64,000 nt of DNA from Amoeboaphelidium occidentale (lineage: Eukaryota > Aphelidiomycota > Aphelidea), in contig JALGPX010000002.1 of the NCBI GenBank assembly GCA_023515795.1, positions 47,337 to 111,336 of the forward strand, read 5' to 3'. The notes under the pieces are model-generated. The model was not told the DNA's origin. It did no database searches and worked only from the letters and a program-made list of their open reading frames with translations. The position numbers were made by a program, and so were the translations under genes. Shown here one piece after another: positions 30,005-41,448 of this stretch (position 1 is the stretch's first letter; every line of letters begins with the position of its first letter).

Positions 30005-31714
30005 TTACTGCATTTGACACGAATCCTTCTTTGTTTGCAAATCTGACCGAGCATTTGATGATGCGGAGCTTGATGATGTGATCTGAGGATCGCTTGTATT
30101 ATTCCTAGACCTAAGCCAGGCCCCCGCTGATGTCAAAGATCTTCTTAAAGATGTAGGAGAATTCTGTGGAGAGTATCTTTGCTTTAGTCTTGAATTTAGC
30201 TCAGTTTTTGATATCTCGTCCATTTTAAGGAAATATGCAGTTTCAATTTCATTAATTCGTTTCCTCAATGATATTATTTCTTGTAATATTGAGCATGTCA
30301 CCGAATACAGAATTCCAAAAGGCTCGGATAATAGCAGGCTGTTTGGAGGAAAGTTCTCGCCATAATTTTCCACATCCTTTTGAATATGTTCCAGGATACT
30401 GTTTGATATCTGAGATAAACTGGGTAAATCAAAAGTTTTCCGAAGTCTTCGATTTAAAGCAAGAGTATTCGTGCTTGAAATTCTCTGAAGAGCATGAGAA
30501 ATAAGGCTTGCCAACATTTTAACTTGACCCGAGAGGGACGCAGGAGAATGCTCTGTTGGATCTGATAGTGTGCGTTGAGGTTTAGCCAGAGAGCTTGTCG
30601 ACACTGTACTGTTATCTGTAAAGGATGTATCAGCAGCAAAAATCTGCTCATTCAATCTGCTACTTGATGGCAGCTTCTTCAATGAAAGATCCTTCTTAGA
30701 AGCAGGCAGAGGTGTAGTAGGCGTTGCACTTCTTGTTTTGTAGCTATTTTTTACGGAGGCTTCAATAGTTGTAGCCAATTCTCCAAACAAAGACATTCGG
30801 CCAGGAGTATTAAACAGCGCTTCTGCATGTGGAGAAACAGCATCGTTTATGTCAACAGGATCAGAGTGGTCCATCAATGACCTATTCCTAATATCCTGCA
30901 GTTCTTCTCTAGACTCATTAAGTAATCTTTTGGCTTCATCTAATTCCGTGGCAGTCTTCATATTAACATCCTGCATTTCCTTCACAATTTCAACTAAGCT
31001 GTCACTCTCCTGGAGTTGCTTCTTAAGACTTTCGTTTTCCTGTTGCAATTTAATTATCACATCTGCATCATAATCAGCTTGTTTGGCCAAACGTTCCCTG
31101 TCGGATCGAAGTTTCTCAACTTCCTGCTCAGGAACGTATTTCGTTCTAATCGCTATACTTTCATTTTCCAGCTCATCAATGCGGCTCTGAAGCTTCTGCA
31201 ATTTACGCTCTAACGCCCATTCATTCTCTCTGCTCTTCTGGAGTTCCATTTCCAAGTCACGCTCACGATCAGCCTTTGAGCCATGCGCATTGGCTGCAGA
31301 GGCAGAGGGCACCCGAGACTGTACACTTTTCAACTCAGCTATCTCGATCTGTAAAGTGTGTATCGTTTCCTCTGCTTTGACGTATTCGTTCTGTAATTGT
31401 TCCGTACGATTTCTCCAGAACAGAGCAACACGGCGTGTTTCGTCCCTTTCCTCTTCAAACTCTTCAATTCTGCTCTGCGCCTGCTGCTTGAAGGTTTCCA
31501 TATCAGCCTGAAGTTTCTGGTGTTCTTTGGAAAGCTGGCGATATTGGCTTAGCACAGATTGTCCAATTTCTGCAGAGGTTTGCAGCTGCATTTTTAATTC
31601 TTCTGCAGTTTCCTTCGCATTTAAGTCATTCGTAGATTCCATCTGAGGCATCAGCCACACAGCAAAAGGGTTCAGAGATTTGTTAGAAAGCCAGTCGGAA
31701 GGGCTGTTAGACAT
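30005..31714 (-). CDS. Coiled-coil protein with CC1-box-like dynein-adaptor motif
   Basis: 569 aa. A short N-terminus is followed by near-continuous coiled coil from ~35 to ~275, then a Ser/Thr-rich linker, a helical region (~390-500) and a basic Ser-rich tail. The coil starts with SAEIGQSVLSQYRQLSKEHQ, close to the CC1 box (AAxxGxxLL) by which BICD, HAP/TRAK and Spindly bind the dynein light intermediate chain; here the first Ala is Ser. No other domain is recognised. It could be a cargo or cortical dynein adaptor, or an unrelated structural coil. The stop lies 6 nt from the convergent gamma-CA stop. Confidence 0.55.
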   Translation of the reverse strand: MSNSPSDWLSNKSLNPFAVWLMPQMESTNDLNAKETAEELKMQLQTSAEIGQSVLSQYRQLSKEHQKLQADMETFKQQAQSRIEEFEEERDETRRVALFWRNRTEQLQNEYVKAEETIHTLQIEIAELKSVQSRVPSASAANAHGSKADRERDLEMELQKSRENEWALERKLQKLQSRIDELENESIAIRTKYVPEQEVEKLRSDRERLAKQADYDADVIIKLQQENESLKKQLQESDSLVEIVKEMQDVNMKTATELDEAKRLLNESREELQDIRNRSLMDHSDPVDINDAVSPHAEALFNTPGRMSLFGELATTIEASVKNSYKTRSATPTTPLPASKKDLSLKKLPSSSRLNEQIFAADTSFTDNSTVSTSSLAKPQRTLSDPTEHSPASLSGQVKMLASLISHALQRISSTNTLALNRRLRKTFDLPSLSQISNSILEHIQKDVENYGENFPPNSLLLSEPFGILYSVTCSILQEIISLRKRINEIETAYFLKMDEISKTELNSRLKQRYSPQNSPTSLRRSLTSAGAWLRSRNNTSDPQITSSSSASSNARSDLQTKKDSCQMQ

Positions 31715-31868
31715 AACCAGAAGAAAAATAAGAAGTTGGCTGTGGCGCGTGAGCGAGTGGCGGTAGTGCTAAAAGCAGGGCAGGAGTATTTTTAAACTAA
31801 AAGGTCTTTTCTAGAACTACTTAGTTCTATCTGTTCCCCTCTTGAACACTTTGTGACAAGTGATCGGA

Positions 31869-33050
31869 ATGGAAGCACGGCCAGTCGCAGTTCTCGCGCT
31901 ATTCCTGTTGGTGCCTTCTGTCACGCTGTTAACTGGTCTTATTAATCCACACCAGGAACTCGAAAATGCGCAGGATAATTCTCTGGTTGGCTTTTATGTT
32001 TGTGGAAGTTTTGGGTTTGCGTTTGTAGTTTTGACTGTTGTTTCGTTGTACGTGAGGCTAAGCGGACGGAGCGCAGTCAAGTTTGGGCCTTTATGGCTTC
32101 ATAGGAAGAAAGCTAGGAATAATTTACCAGGAACGTCTGCTGAAGGCCTGAATGATGAAAACGCTCAGCGTTTAGAAGTGCAAATCACAGATGCAGTCTC
32201 TGAAGCAGAAGAAATGAAGATCAAGAAGCGTGTGCTTAATTGGCATATTGCATCATTGGTTTCATGTATATTTCTGTTTGCGTTCAGTTTGGCAACTTAT
32301 CTGGTTGTGCTGCTAACGGCCACAAACAGGGCCGTGATTGCAGAAGAGATGATTAACCTTGGGGTATCCACTGTTTTCGTCTTGGTGTCCTGCATTTTAC
32401 TCGTAATCGACGTCAAGTGTTGCTGGCAAGCTGTGAAAGATCCGAGTAAAAACATTGACGATGTTACTAACAAATGGAACCATGATCAAAGAAACTTTGT
32501 TAGATTGCTTCTGACTTTCCTTACAACGTCAGTTATTGCTATTTACATATTTTCTGCAGTAGAAGGATGGTCACACAGAACCAGTTCTTATTTTCTGGTG
32601 ATCTCATTCTCGACTGTTGGTTATGGTAACGTGGTGCCAACTACAATAGCTGGTAAATATCTCTTGATACTGTTTGGGCTGTTTTCGATCGGTTTACTAG
32701 CCTCTATTTTAGGCTTTATTGGCAAGTTTGTAGTCAAGGGTGCGTCAAGGTTGGCAAGCTCATTATTTAAGCATTCTGAAACGGAACCAAATGAAGATTA
32801 CATCAAGAGAGTAACAGGAAGTATTGTTATTGCTATTGCTCTGGTAGTATGGTTTGTTGGTGCGGCTGCATTCTCTGCTTTGGAAAGTTGGTCTTACACG
32901 GATTCTCTGTACTTTTGCTTTGTTACACTCTCGACAATAGGATACGGCGACTTTGTTCCTCAGACTCCTGGTGGACTGATTCTGGTGAATTATTACGTAT
33001 TTTTGGGTATTGGTATATTCGCTTCTCTACTGAACTTGAACTCAATTTGA
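31869..33050 (+). CDS. TOK-type outward K+ channel (8 spans, 2 pores)
   Basis: 393 aa from the ATG at 31869. Five hydrophobic spans precede the first pore (SFSTVGYGNVVP), two spans separate it from the second (TLSTIGYGDFVPQ), and one span ends the protein. This 8-TM/2-pore layout is particular to fungal TOK1 outward rectifiers of the plasma membrane or vacuole. Both selectivity filters are intact (TVGYGN, TIGYGD). The protein stops immediately after the last span (LLNLNSI), so it lacks the long cytoplasmic tail of yeast TOK1 (691 aa). It converges with the septin gene, 30 nt between the stops. Confidence 0.9.
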   Translation: MEARPVAVLALFLLVPSVTLLTGLINPHQELENAQDNSLVGFYVCGSFGFAFVVLTVVSLYVRLSGRSAVKFGPLWLHRKKARNNLPGTSAEGLNDENAQRLEVQITDAVSEAEEMKIKKRVLNWHIASLVSCIFLFAFSLATYLVVLLTATNRAVIAEEMINLGVSTVFVLVSCILLVIDVKCCWQAVKDPSKNIDDVTNKWNHDQRNFVRLLLTFLTTSVIAIYIFSAVEGWSHRTSSYFLVISFSTVGYGNVVPTTIAGKYLLILFGLFSIGLLASILGFIGKFVVKGASRLASSLFKHSETEPNEDYIKRVTGSIVIAIALVVWFVGAAAFSALESWSYTDSLYFCFVTLSTIGYGDFVPQTPGGLILVNYYVFLGIGIFASLLNLNSI

Positions 33051-33080
33051 GATCAAGCATCGAAAGATTTATTCAGTCCA

Positions 33081-34149
33081 TCATCCTTGCTGTGCCTTGC
33101 TTGCTTCTTTGAGAGCCATAAGCTGCTTCGTTCTGAAATGTTCATAGTGGATTTGTGCAGTTGTTTCGACTAATTGCTGAAGATGTGTTCTAATTAGAAA
33201 GTTTCTTAAGTGAATAAATTCGCAGTGGACAGGATCTTCAATGTTCACAACACCGAAACGAGTCTTTCTTCCTCGAACAGGTTTTCCATCAACTTGAATA
33301 ACCTTCTCAGAGCCACAAACTGCGAAAGGGATCAATTTCCTAATAGATTCATTCAGAGCATGATCTTCAGGATCATCATCTGCGTCAATAACTTCGAATG
33401 GAAAGAAGTTGATCTGATGGTATTGAAGTTCCTCCTTAATTCTTCTCTTGAAATCTGCCCTTTCCTCCAAAGTCAGACTGTCAGACTTTGCAATGACAGG
33501 AATAACGTTTGCGATTTCTCCAATCTTCTTCATAACGACAATATCTAAAGGTTTCAAAGCGTGCCCTGTCGGTGCAATGAAGTACAAAACAGCATGAACT
33601 CTGCTATCAGGAATCTTAACGTCTCTGGTAGGAGATAATTCTCTTCTTAAAAACATTGCGAACTGATCCTTGATATATCTCGTAATTGGTTCCCAACTAA
33701 AAGATCAGACAGCGCCCATAATAAAGTTGTACCAGAATTCGTTATTAACATGATCGCCATAGCCGGGAGCATCGATAATGTTCAGCTTCATCTTAACACC
33801 ATTCTCCTCGACGGCTAAAGTTCAGAGGTCAGCTTTCAAAATGTTGTGGAGTACCAAAGCTTTTTGTGTAGATTTCCGTCTGGTTTCGTCCCTGCTCTTC
33901 TGCTTCAAGTGGCTTAGGGTTACCATGGCTATCGACCAGATGTGTTGAGAAGAGTGTATTGACAAAGGTAGACTTGCCCAAACCGCTTTCGCCTACGACC
34001 ATAATGTTAAAGTGGAAACCCTTCTTCAGAAGCTTCTTTTCGATTTGCTTGGTCAGAGTGTCAAAGCCGACATACCCAGCTGGAATTGCCTGAAGAATAA
34101 GTGGTTTCTATTGGACGCTTTGAAGGATTACTCGTTGTGTTTCAGCCAT
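33081..34149 (-). CDS. Septin
   Basis: Exons 34149-34132, 34089-33855, 33814-33733, 33696-33081 on the minus strand (introns 42, 40 and 36 nt; 316 aa). The first exon has only six codons (MAETQR). GTPase motifs are all visible: P-loop GESGLGKST, switch DAPGYGD, and AKSD for base recognition. Septin-specific pieces include YVGFDTLTKQIEKKLLKKGF, NNEFCWEPITRYIKDQF and VRGRKTRFGVVNIED of the unique element. The usual C-terminal coiled coil is absent; the protein ends soon after HLQQLVETTAQIHYEHFRTK, as in Cdc10-type septins. It should polymerise into cortical filaments at division or polarity sites. Confidence 0.95.
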
Positions 34150-34249
34150 TTTGGGAGACTTGATGCGCAAGAAAAGTTTTTGGGAGCTTGGTTCCTGTTT
34201 CAACTACAGATTTAACCGTCTGGACTTTAAAAGCTAACGAAAGAAACTT

Positions 34250-37200
34250 CTATTTATCGGTCTGTAGTGTTTTCTTAACTGTTCGGTTCATTTGCTCCAG
34301 ATGCTCCACGCTTTTGAAATGGAACGATTCAAATTCTGATTCCTGCTGTATTAATTTGGATCTTGGATTTGTTGCTTTCCAGTCCATTTCAGCATCTGCC
34401 TTGATTCCTGTTAGCACCGAATCTTCTCTTACTAGCTTGCTTGGCTTCGACGTGGCAATGTATGATTTTTCCCGAAGATCTTTCAAGTTATCTGAGCTCT
34501 CGAGCGGATCTCCAAATGCTAAATTGTCTTCAGATCCTTCATTAAATGAAGATCTTGGTTGGAAGTAGCTGGTATCAATTTCTGATGATATGTTAGGAAT
34601 AAATGGAGGCGTGTTTTTAGCAATATCATCAAAGTTGAATGATTCATAAAATGGGTGTATTTTGATATCTACAGGTTACTAAGCTGTATAAAGTGTGAAG
34701 TTACCTTGTGGTGTAGGTCTTGCTTTAGGGCTATAGTCCAGAAGTCTGTTAATAATGTCAATCGCATGGCGTGATACTCCTTCTTCCTCAGGGAAGAACA
34801 ATGGATTCCTACTAAGAATATTTGCAAATATTTGCTCTGGAGTATCATCGTTAAAAGGAGGTACACCGTAAAGAAACTCATATATACAAACACCCAATGC
34901 CCACCAATCTACTGCTGCAGTATGTCCAACTCCAAGCAACAATTCTGGCGCTAAATAATCAGGTGTTCCCAAAGCATTCTTTGCCTCATTTACTTCGTCA
35001 TTATTTGCTGGCAATGCGTGAATGTTATTACGCATATTTGGATCTAATCTTGACGTCTTTCTTCTTCTCATTATTGTTGTAGCGCCTCCCTGAGTCTCGG
35101 CAACGTTAATTCTCGCCAGCCCGAAATCGGTCAGTTTCAAGTGTCCTTCTCTAGTTATAAGCATATTATCTGGTTTGATGTCTCTATGAATGATTCCATT
35201 CTGGTGAAGGTATTCTAGTGCTAAGGTTGCCTCCCCAGAGTATATTCTAGTCATGTTTTCGTTAAATGTACCCATTATTCTCAATAAAGAACCTAGATCT
35301 CCACCAACAACATACTCCATGACGAGATACAGGTAATTTTTAGATTGAAAAGCATAGTATAATTTTACGATGAATGGAGTATTGGATAAGGCCAAAACCT
35401 TTCGTTCAGCAATAACACTGGTGACCATATTTTTCCTGACCATGTCTTCTTTCTTCAAAATCTTGATTGCGTAGAGATCTTTCGTAGTTTTCTTCGAAGC
35501 CAAATATACTTTTCCATAAGCTCCTTTACTAATCGGTTTGATAATTTCAAAATCTTGAATGTTTGGAACTTTGAATCGTCTACCATCACCTCTTCCATCA
35601 GATCCAACACTTTGAAGACTCGAGTTTCTCCTTCTATTGTTCTTCAACAGAGCAGTGAAAATTGACATGACTTTCTTTCTAGCTCCTGAAACAGCTCCGC
35701 CATCTTGACTTCCAGATCTAGACCTTGAAGTGGCAGAAGAGCTATCTGTGCTTCCTTTTCGATAAAACTTGGTCTTTTTGTAGAGTGGCAAAGCTTTATC
35801 TTTGTACTGCACAGAGAGTTTGTGTTTCTGGTCAACCAAATCTTTCAGCAATTTTACGTCGAGCGACCTGCTATCAGACAAATGTCCCTTGAACATATCA
35901 TCGAGTCTTTGTGAATATTTGCCAAGTCTGGCACATGCATCTTTATCAGCTTCATTTGTATCCAGTGTGTTTTTTATGATATGAAGCAATTGAGCGTATT
36001 GTTTCGAATCCTAAAGCTTTAACCAAAACATCGTGATAACTTACACTTGCATCATTGTCAGGTGGTGCAATACCATGCCACGTCTTTTTCAATTTTCTAT
36101 CCACTTCTTCTCTGTTCATTTCTATCTCGTATGAAACTGAACAATATTCCGAATGCGCTTCGATGTCATCTGAAGGAACAGAATTCTCGCATATACGACA
36201 AACAACCATCGGTGCAGACGGTGTTGATAAAGTGCTCATAGAACCAGCAACACTGCTGGAAGAACTAGAATCAATCGACTTAGGACTTCGCAAAGCCTTG
36301 TGCAATGTATTGAACAATTTAGGAAATATTCCTGGTGTTTCATAAACTGCTGAAGGAGATTTCATCATACTACACGTTAATCAAAATGAGCAAGTTTACC
36401 TTCCGCTATCCGGAGAATCAGCAACTGCATTGATTTTCCTACCAATTGGTAGCGATCTGCGAAAGTTTGCTGCTTGTGAAGGTGCTGGTGCAGGACGTTC
36501 GTCGTAGTTCAAAGATTCAACAGAGAAATTCTGGCTTGATATTTCCTTAAATCTTGATTCTTCTTTTTGAGAGGATAGTCTTCTACTGGTATTCTTTTTG
36601 TTTATGCGTTGCTGTAGTAATTTTGTAAGTGGTCTTGTCGATGGTGGTGAAGCAGGAGCTGACGTCAACTCTACACTCTTGTCCAAGTCTAACGCCCTAG
36701 AATTCTCAGTGCTTGCCTCATAATCACTTTTTGTAGCTTCTGCACTCTTATCATAATCCAAAGATTCCGTTGAAGAAGCGCCACTAAGCGCGTCAGTTAT
36801 TCTTGCAGAAGAAGGTTCCATTTCATCAATACCGGCTCTTTTATCGCTACCTGCGTATTCATTCTGAAATTCTGTGAGTCTGGCTATTGGAGAGAATATT
36901 ATGATCAACTCGGTTATCACATCCTCAATGCGTGGATCGCCTACTGCCAAATGTCTTTGTTCAATCAACATTGTTTGAGATTCTTCAATAATCTTTCGAG
37001 CATTATTATTCTCTGATAAAACTGAAGCAGGCGTGAACAAGATCTTTTTGACAAGTTCCGCTATTCTACGTACAAAAACCAAATGACTGGATGCTACAAA
37101 ATTAGCAATCAAACAAACGTGAATTTACAAGAGTGAAACAGTGGCCAACTACTCGAATGAGGCAATGATTTTCTTTGAGCCTTTTCTCCTTTCAATAGGA

Positions 37201-38131
37201 ACGGAATATTTAAGTCTTTGAATAAAGGATCCATCAACAATTCTCTCAAATTCTTATCAACGTTCTGCTTCAAAGCGCGCAACTCATCAGACATCATGGT
37301 CTGTAAATTCAAAAGCTGATTAGGATCAGATACAGGCATTATTGTTGAACCATAAGGATTAAGCTCCTCATTATGGAACAACACGCTCCATGAAGAACCA
37401 TGATTGTCGGGATCGGCTTGTTTGTGTACAGGAGACTTCTTTTCCTGTATGTTACCAGCAGAAGAGGGTCTTGTGACATTAATATTACTTTCCAAAAGAC
37501 TAAGCATATGTCCCAAAATCCCACTATCTTTACGGCTAGCACTCTCAGCTGTCCTATCGTTTGAACCATTTTTGTAAGACTTATCGTCTTGAATATCCGG
37601 CGTTGACCTGGTGAAGTGTATCTTTTCTTGTAGAGAGAAAGATCTCTTTAACCCCTGAGATATTTTCGTCTCTCCGAATATTACGGCACTCTGTGACACG
37701 CTTCCAGCATGAGCTGACTTTGATTGTGGACTCAGTTGAGTCGAAGCATCCTCTCCTGGTAGAACTAATGATCTAGTCGTGGCCATCTTTGACTGTTTCA
37801 AGTACCAGTCCATATCCAAAGCGCTAGGTCTTATTGGGCTCGATAATTCTTGCGTCAGAACTCTGCTATTACTTTTACCCCTCGATGTCCCAATTGAGAG
37901 CGTAGGCAATGAAACATTCAAGCTCTTTCCAGTACGCTGTTTATGAATCTTTTTTGGTGATGCTGGAGGACTTTCTGTTGCTTGACTCCTAAACAATTGT
38001 TCTCTTGCGCTGGTAGCACTCGTTGAAAGTGTTGGTGTTGATGCGCGTGAATGATCATGATCAGAGTCAGAGCTTGGTGCGGTACTACTCCTGTCCTTCT
38101 TTGTTAAACTCTTTCTCTTGTGAGGCCACAT
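34250..38131 (-). CDS. Rim15/Cek1/Greatwall-like AGC protein kinase
   Basis: Exons 38131-37129, 37093-36400, 36369-36045, 36010-34705, 34668-34250 (introns 35, 30, 34 and 36 nt; 1248 aa). A Ser-rich N-terminal half is followed by a conserved helical part ([20 protein letters not shown]), a C2HC zinc finger ([20 protein letters not shown]) typical of Rim15/Cek1, a second helical piece, and the kinase domain from ~830: [49 protein letters not shown]. The AGC tail has [13 protein letters not shown]. Rim15 drives quiescence and inhibits PP2A-B55 through endosulfine. The insert between DFG and APE is only ~45 residues, much shorter than in yeast Rim15, and no PAS or response-regulator domain is seen. 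The start at 38131 is the first in-frame ATG. Confidence 0.85.
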
Positions 38132-38169
38132 CCTTTCTTGCTTATCTGACAAAAAACCTTTGTGTTAGA

Positions 38170-38177
38170 TATTTATA
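38170..38177 (-). promoter_or_regulatory. TATAAATA element upstream of Rim15-like gene
   Basis: The minus strand reads TATAAATA about 40 nt before the ATG at 38131. The short distance supports both the chosen start and a very short 5' leader. Confidence 0.45.
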
Positions 38178-38358
38178 GAATCACCACAGCAACTGCTACA
38201 ACCAGTATTACATTCAAGACCAACGAAACATGCAAAACGAGTACTTCCGCCCAATTAAAAACCATTCAGTGAACTTCCAAGTGCAATTCACATGATGATC
38301 ATATTCCGTTGCTCTGGTCGGAACAATTTCTTCAAGGTTGTTTCTCAACTGATTCGAC

Positions 38359-39670
38359 ATGCCTGAGAATAACGGCACACCGAATGATGCCCCTGTTGCG
38401 AAAACTAGAAAGCCAGCAAGTATGATATTAATGATCCCTTTAGCTCATCATTGCAATTGTAGATACGGCTTTTAAGCAGCAGAGACTGAAGGCATGGCAA
38501 CCGATCTTGACCCCAAGAACTGTTTTGCCAACATTCTTCCTAATTGGAGTCATATTTGTTCCTCTTGGCGGTGTATTTCTATCTGTTTCTAATCAAGTAC
38601 TTTGTATTTTAAATGTCATCTAAGACTCTGTTTAGGTCCAAGAGCTTTCGTTCGATTACACAATGTGTTCAAGTGCACCTGCCACTCTGACAAACGTCCA
38701 AGGCATGGATCCCATTCAGGCTTGGTCTTTTGATTCCTCTTCAAGAACATGCACAGTTCAATTTAAAGTTGATCAGACTGTGAAGGCACCAGTCTATCTG
38801 TACTACCGACTATCAAATTTCTATCAGAATCATCGAAGATACGTAAAGAGCTTAAGCGCTAAGCAATTAAAAGGCGATGCAATTTACAATAAGGATGATC
38901 TTCAAGATTGCGCACCTTTGAATGGCGCTGATTCTGGTCTGATTTATTATCCTTGTGGTTTGATCGCAAACAGCTTGTTCAATGGTATAGTTTTCCGGAG
39001 ATTTTTAGTTTTAACTTTTTCAAGACACTATTGGAAGGCCTAGCAACGACTGGACTACTTTTTCAATCCAAGACAGCTCCAGCAGAAATTACAACTTTGT
39101 CGCAAAAGACATCACATGGCCGTCTGATGCAGCAAAGTATGGTCCTACATCGTATGATCCTGCAAGGGTTTCTCCACCAAAGGACTGGATCGGCGGAACT
39201 TATCGCAACAAAACAATTAAGGAAACCTGGGCTGCTAGTGGATTCATCTTTAATCCATCAGATGATCAGCAATTCCAAGTTTGGATGAGAACAGCTGGAT
39301 TGCCAAACTTCAGGAAGCTATACGCGAAAAACTCAGATGCAGATTTGGCTGCTGGTACTTACACAATGAGAATCGTTGACAACTTTCCTGTTGACTCGTT
39401 TGGCGGAACGAAGGGCATTGTTATATCTGAGAGCTCGTGGTTAGGAGGAAAGAATCCTTTCTTAGGAATTATGTATTTGGTTGTTGGATTAGTTTGTATC
39501 ATTTTGGGTGCTGCGTTCTTGGCGAAGCATTTGGTATCACCAAGGTAAATTTCAATCACGACTTTGTACTCACGTCTTTTTGTAGGAAATTGGGTGACCA
39601 TAGTTATCTTTCTTGGAATCAAGCACAGGCTACAGCTCCTTCTCCTGTACCAGCTGAACAGACAAAGTAG
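38359..39670 (+). CDS. CDC50: CDC50/LEM3 P4-ATPase flippase subunit
   Basis: Exons 38359-38419, 38463-38596, 38636-38984, 39025-39544, 39586-39670 (introns 43, 39, 40 and 41 nt; 382 aa). All family hallmarks appear once spliced: [20 protein letters not shown], first span [54 protein letters not shown], second span [19 protein letters not shown], and the C-terminal [16 protein letters not shown]50 proteins chaperone and activate P4-ATPases that flip phospholipids at the Golgi, endosome and plasma membrane. The acceptor at 39024 was chosen because it alone restores the NDTI motif and frame. It is divergent from the Rim15-like kinase, 227 nt between ATGs. Confidence 0.96.
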
Positions 39671-39703
39671 AAAGAATAAAAATTGTTGCGTCGTCTTGCG
39701 TGA

Positions 39704-39711
39704 TATAAATA
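39704..39711 (+). promoter_or_regulatory. TATAAATA element upstream of rhomboid gene
   Basis: TATAAATA stands 29 nt before the ATG at 39740, and 34 nt after the CDC50 stop, so the promoter overlaps the 3' flank of the preceding gene. Confidence 0.5.
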
Positions 39712-39739
39712 GCTTGGTTTTTGGTTTCAACTTCACAAC

Positions 39740-41292
39740 ATGGCACAAAACCATCATCATAACTTATTCAGTAGCGATGAGGAAGACGATGATTTTCAAT
39801 GGAAAGATCATTCGTTCTTTCCTACAATAGAGCGGGTCAATGTGGATGATCAAGCTTATGAATTGGATGAGTTTGGATTACCACTCAGAAAAGGAGTGTT
39901 TCAAACAGGGCAACCACAACAGGAGTTCATTCAAACAAGTCCTGTAATGCAGAATGGTAACAGAAGATCTCGAAACACAGAATCTGCAATCGGTAGTGGC
40001 GCGACAAGATCTGCTGTCACAAGAAAGAGATCGCGTCAGAAGCATGAGGTCGACGATGAAGTCATGCTTCATGATAACAGCAATAACACTACTTACTATG
40101 GCTATGAAAAATATGATCCAAATGTTTCATCAGACGCAGAGATAGCTAGACACTTACAAGACGAGGAATATCAGGCTAAAATGCTACCTCCTGCGCCTCG
40201 AGACGGTCGAGCAGGAGCAACAGGGAGAAACGTCAGAGCAGATCCCTCCAAACGTAAAAGCAGGATGGAAATAGTTGACGATAGGTTAAGAGATCCCCGA
40301 GTACGGAAGCAATTGAAGAAGTTCAGGAAACAGCCTGCATATTTCGTATGGATAATCTCTTTAGCGCAAATAATCATGGCAATAGCTTTATTTCCTATAA
40401 ATGCTAACCTAACTGGCTCTATTATTGAAACAGACCCGTTTAATTTTATGATAGGACCAAGCGCTTTGGTAATTCTTGTAGAGTTTTGTCATCTTACTGT
40501 TTAGACTTTAATTAGAACTGGCGCGAGGTTCGTACCTTGTATGAAGAACGAGACAGAGTTTCAAAACGCTGTGATAAGATGTCCATCAGGATTCTCGGCT
40601 AATAATCAGTGCACAATACAAGATCTTTGTGGTGGACCACCTGATCAATGGTAAGCACGTTCTCATAGTAATATTAACTTTTAAGGTGGCGATTTATTGT
40701 GCCAATATTTCTACATGGTGGATTGTTGCACTTGGCTATAAACTTGTCGTTTCAGTTGACCACTGTTCGGCAAATGGAGAATGATTTCGGTTGGTGGCGA
40801 ATCGCTGGTATTTACTTTTTAAGTGGCATTTTTGGTTTCATATTTGGCGGTAACTTTGCAGCCGCATCAGTTCCTTCGGTGGGATGCAGCGGTGCTTTAT
40901 TTGGTTTCATTTCTTGCCTTATGATAGACTTGATTCAGAATTGGTACATTATCGTTGACCCATGGAAGCAACTTATCAAATTTATCGTGATGATATTTCT
41001 GTCCTTCTTAATGGGTGTTCTTCCTGGTGTAGATAATTTCTCGCATATTGGTGGATTCTTTATGGGCATTTTCGCGTGCTTGTTGTTCATGCCAACTATT
41101 CACTTCAACAAATGGGACAGGAGGCGCAAACGAATAATGCGCATAATTGCAATACCCATCATTATCATTCTCTACACGGTATTATTGGTTACATTTTATC
41201 GAAACACAGCCGATGATGTTTGTCCATGGTGCAAGTATATCAGCTGTTTCGGAATCAAAGCATTATGTGATTTCCAGAATCTGCAGCCATAA
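39740..41292 (+). CDS. Rhomboid-family intramembrane serine protease
   Basis: Exons 39740-40468, 40505-40650, 40686-41292 (introns 36 and 35 nt; 493 aa). A ~200-residue charged cytosolic N-terminus precedes the first span. The luminal loop reads IGPSAL, then TLIRTGARFVPCMK, as in animal and fungal rhomboids. The core has FLHGGLLHLAINL, the catalytic serine in VGCSGALFG and the catalytic histidine in FSHIGGFFMG, so the Ser-His dyad is intact. Seven spans are visible. Rhomboids cleave transmembrane segments of substrate proteins in the secretory pathway; the substrate is unknown. A C-terminal Cys-rich end (CPWCKYISCFGIKALC) follows the last span. Confidence 0.92.
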
Positions 41293-41448
41293 AACGAGAT
41301 CTGGGTCTCAAGTAATAAAAATAATCTCATATTGAAATCCTTTTATAAGTAAAAGCTGGAGGTATTTAGGGAATATCTTGCAAAATGATGAAACCCCTGT
41401 CACTTTCCATTTTTTTTTGTCAAACATCACCTCTTCTGCAAAATCATC

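Noticed and set aside
40478-40504. 27-nt intron in the rhomboid gene
   Set aside because: A donor at 40469 gives a 36-nt intron and a better match to the rhomboid IGPSAL-TLIRTGARF junction.
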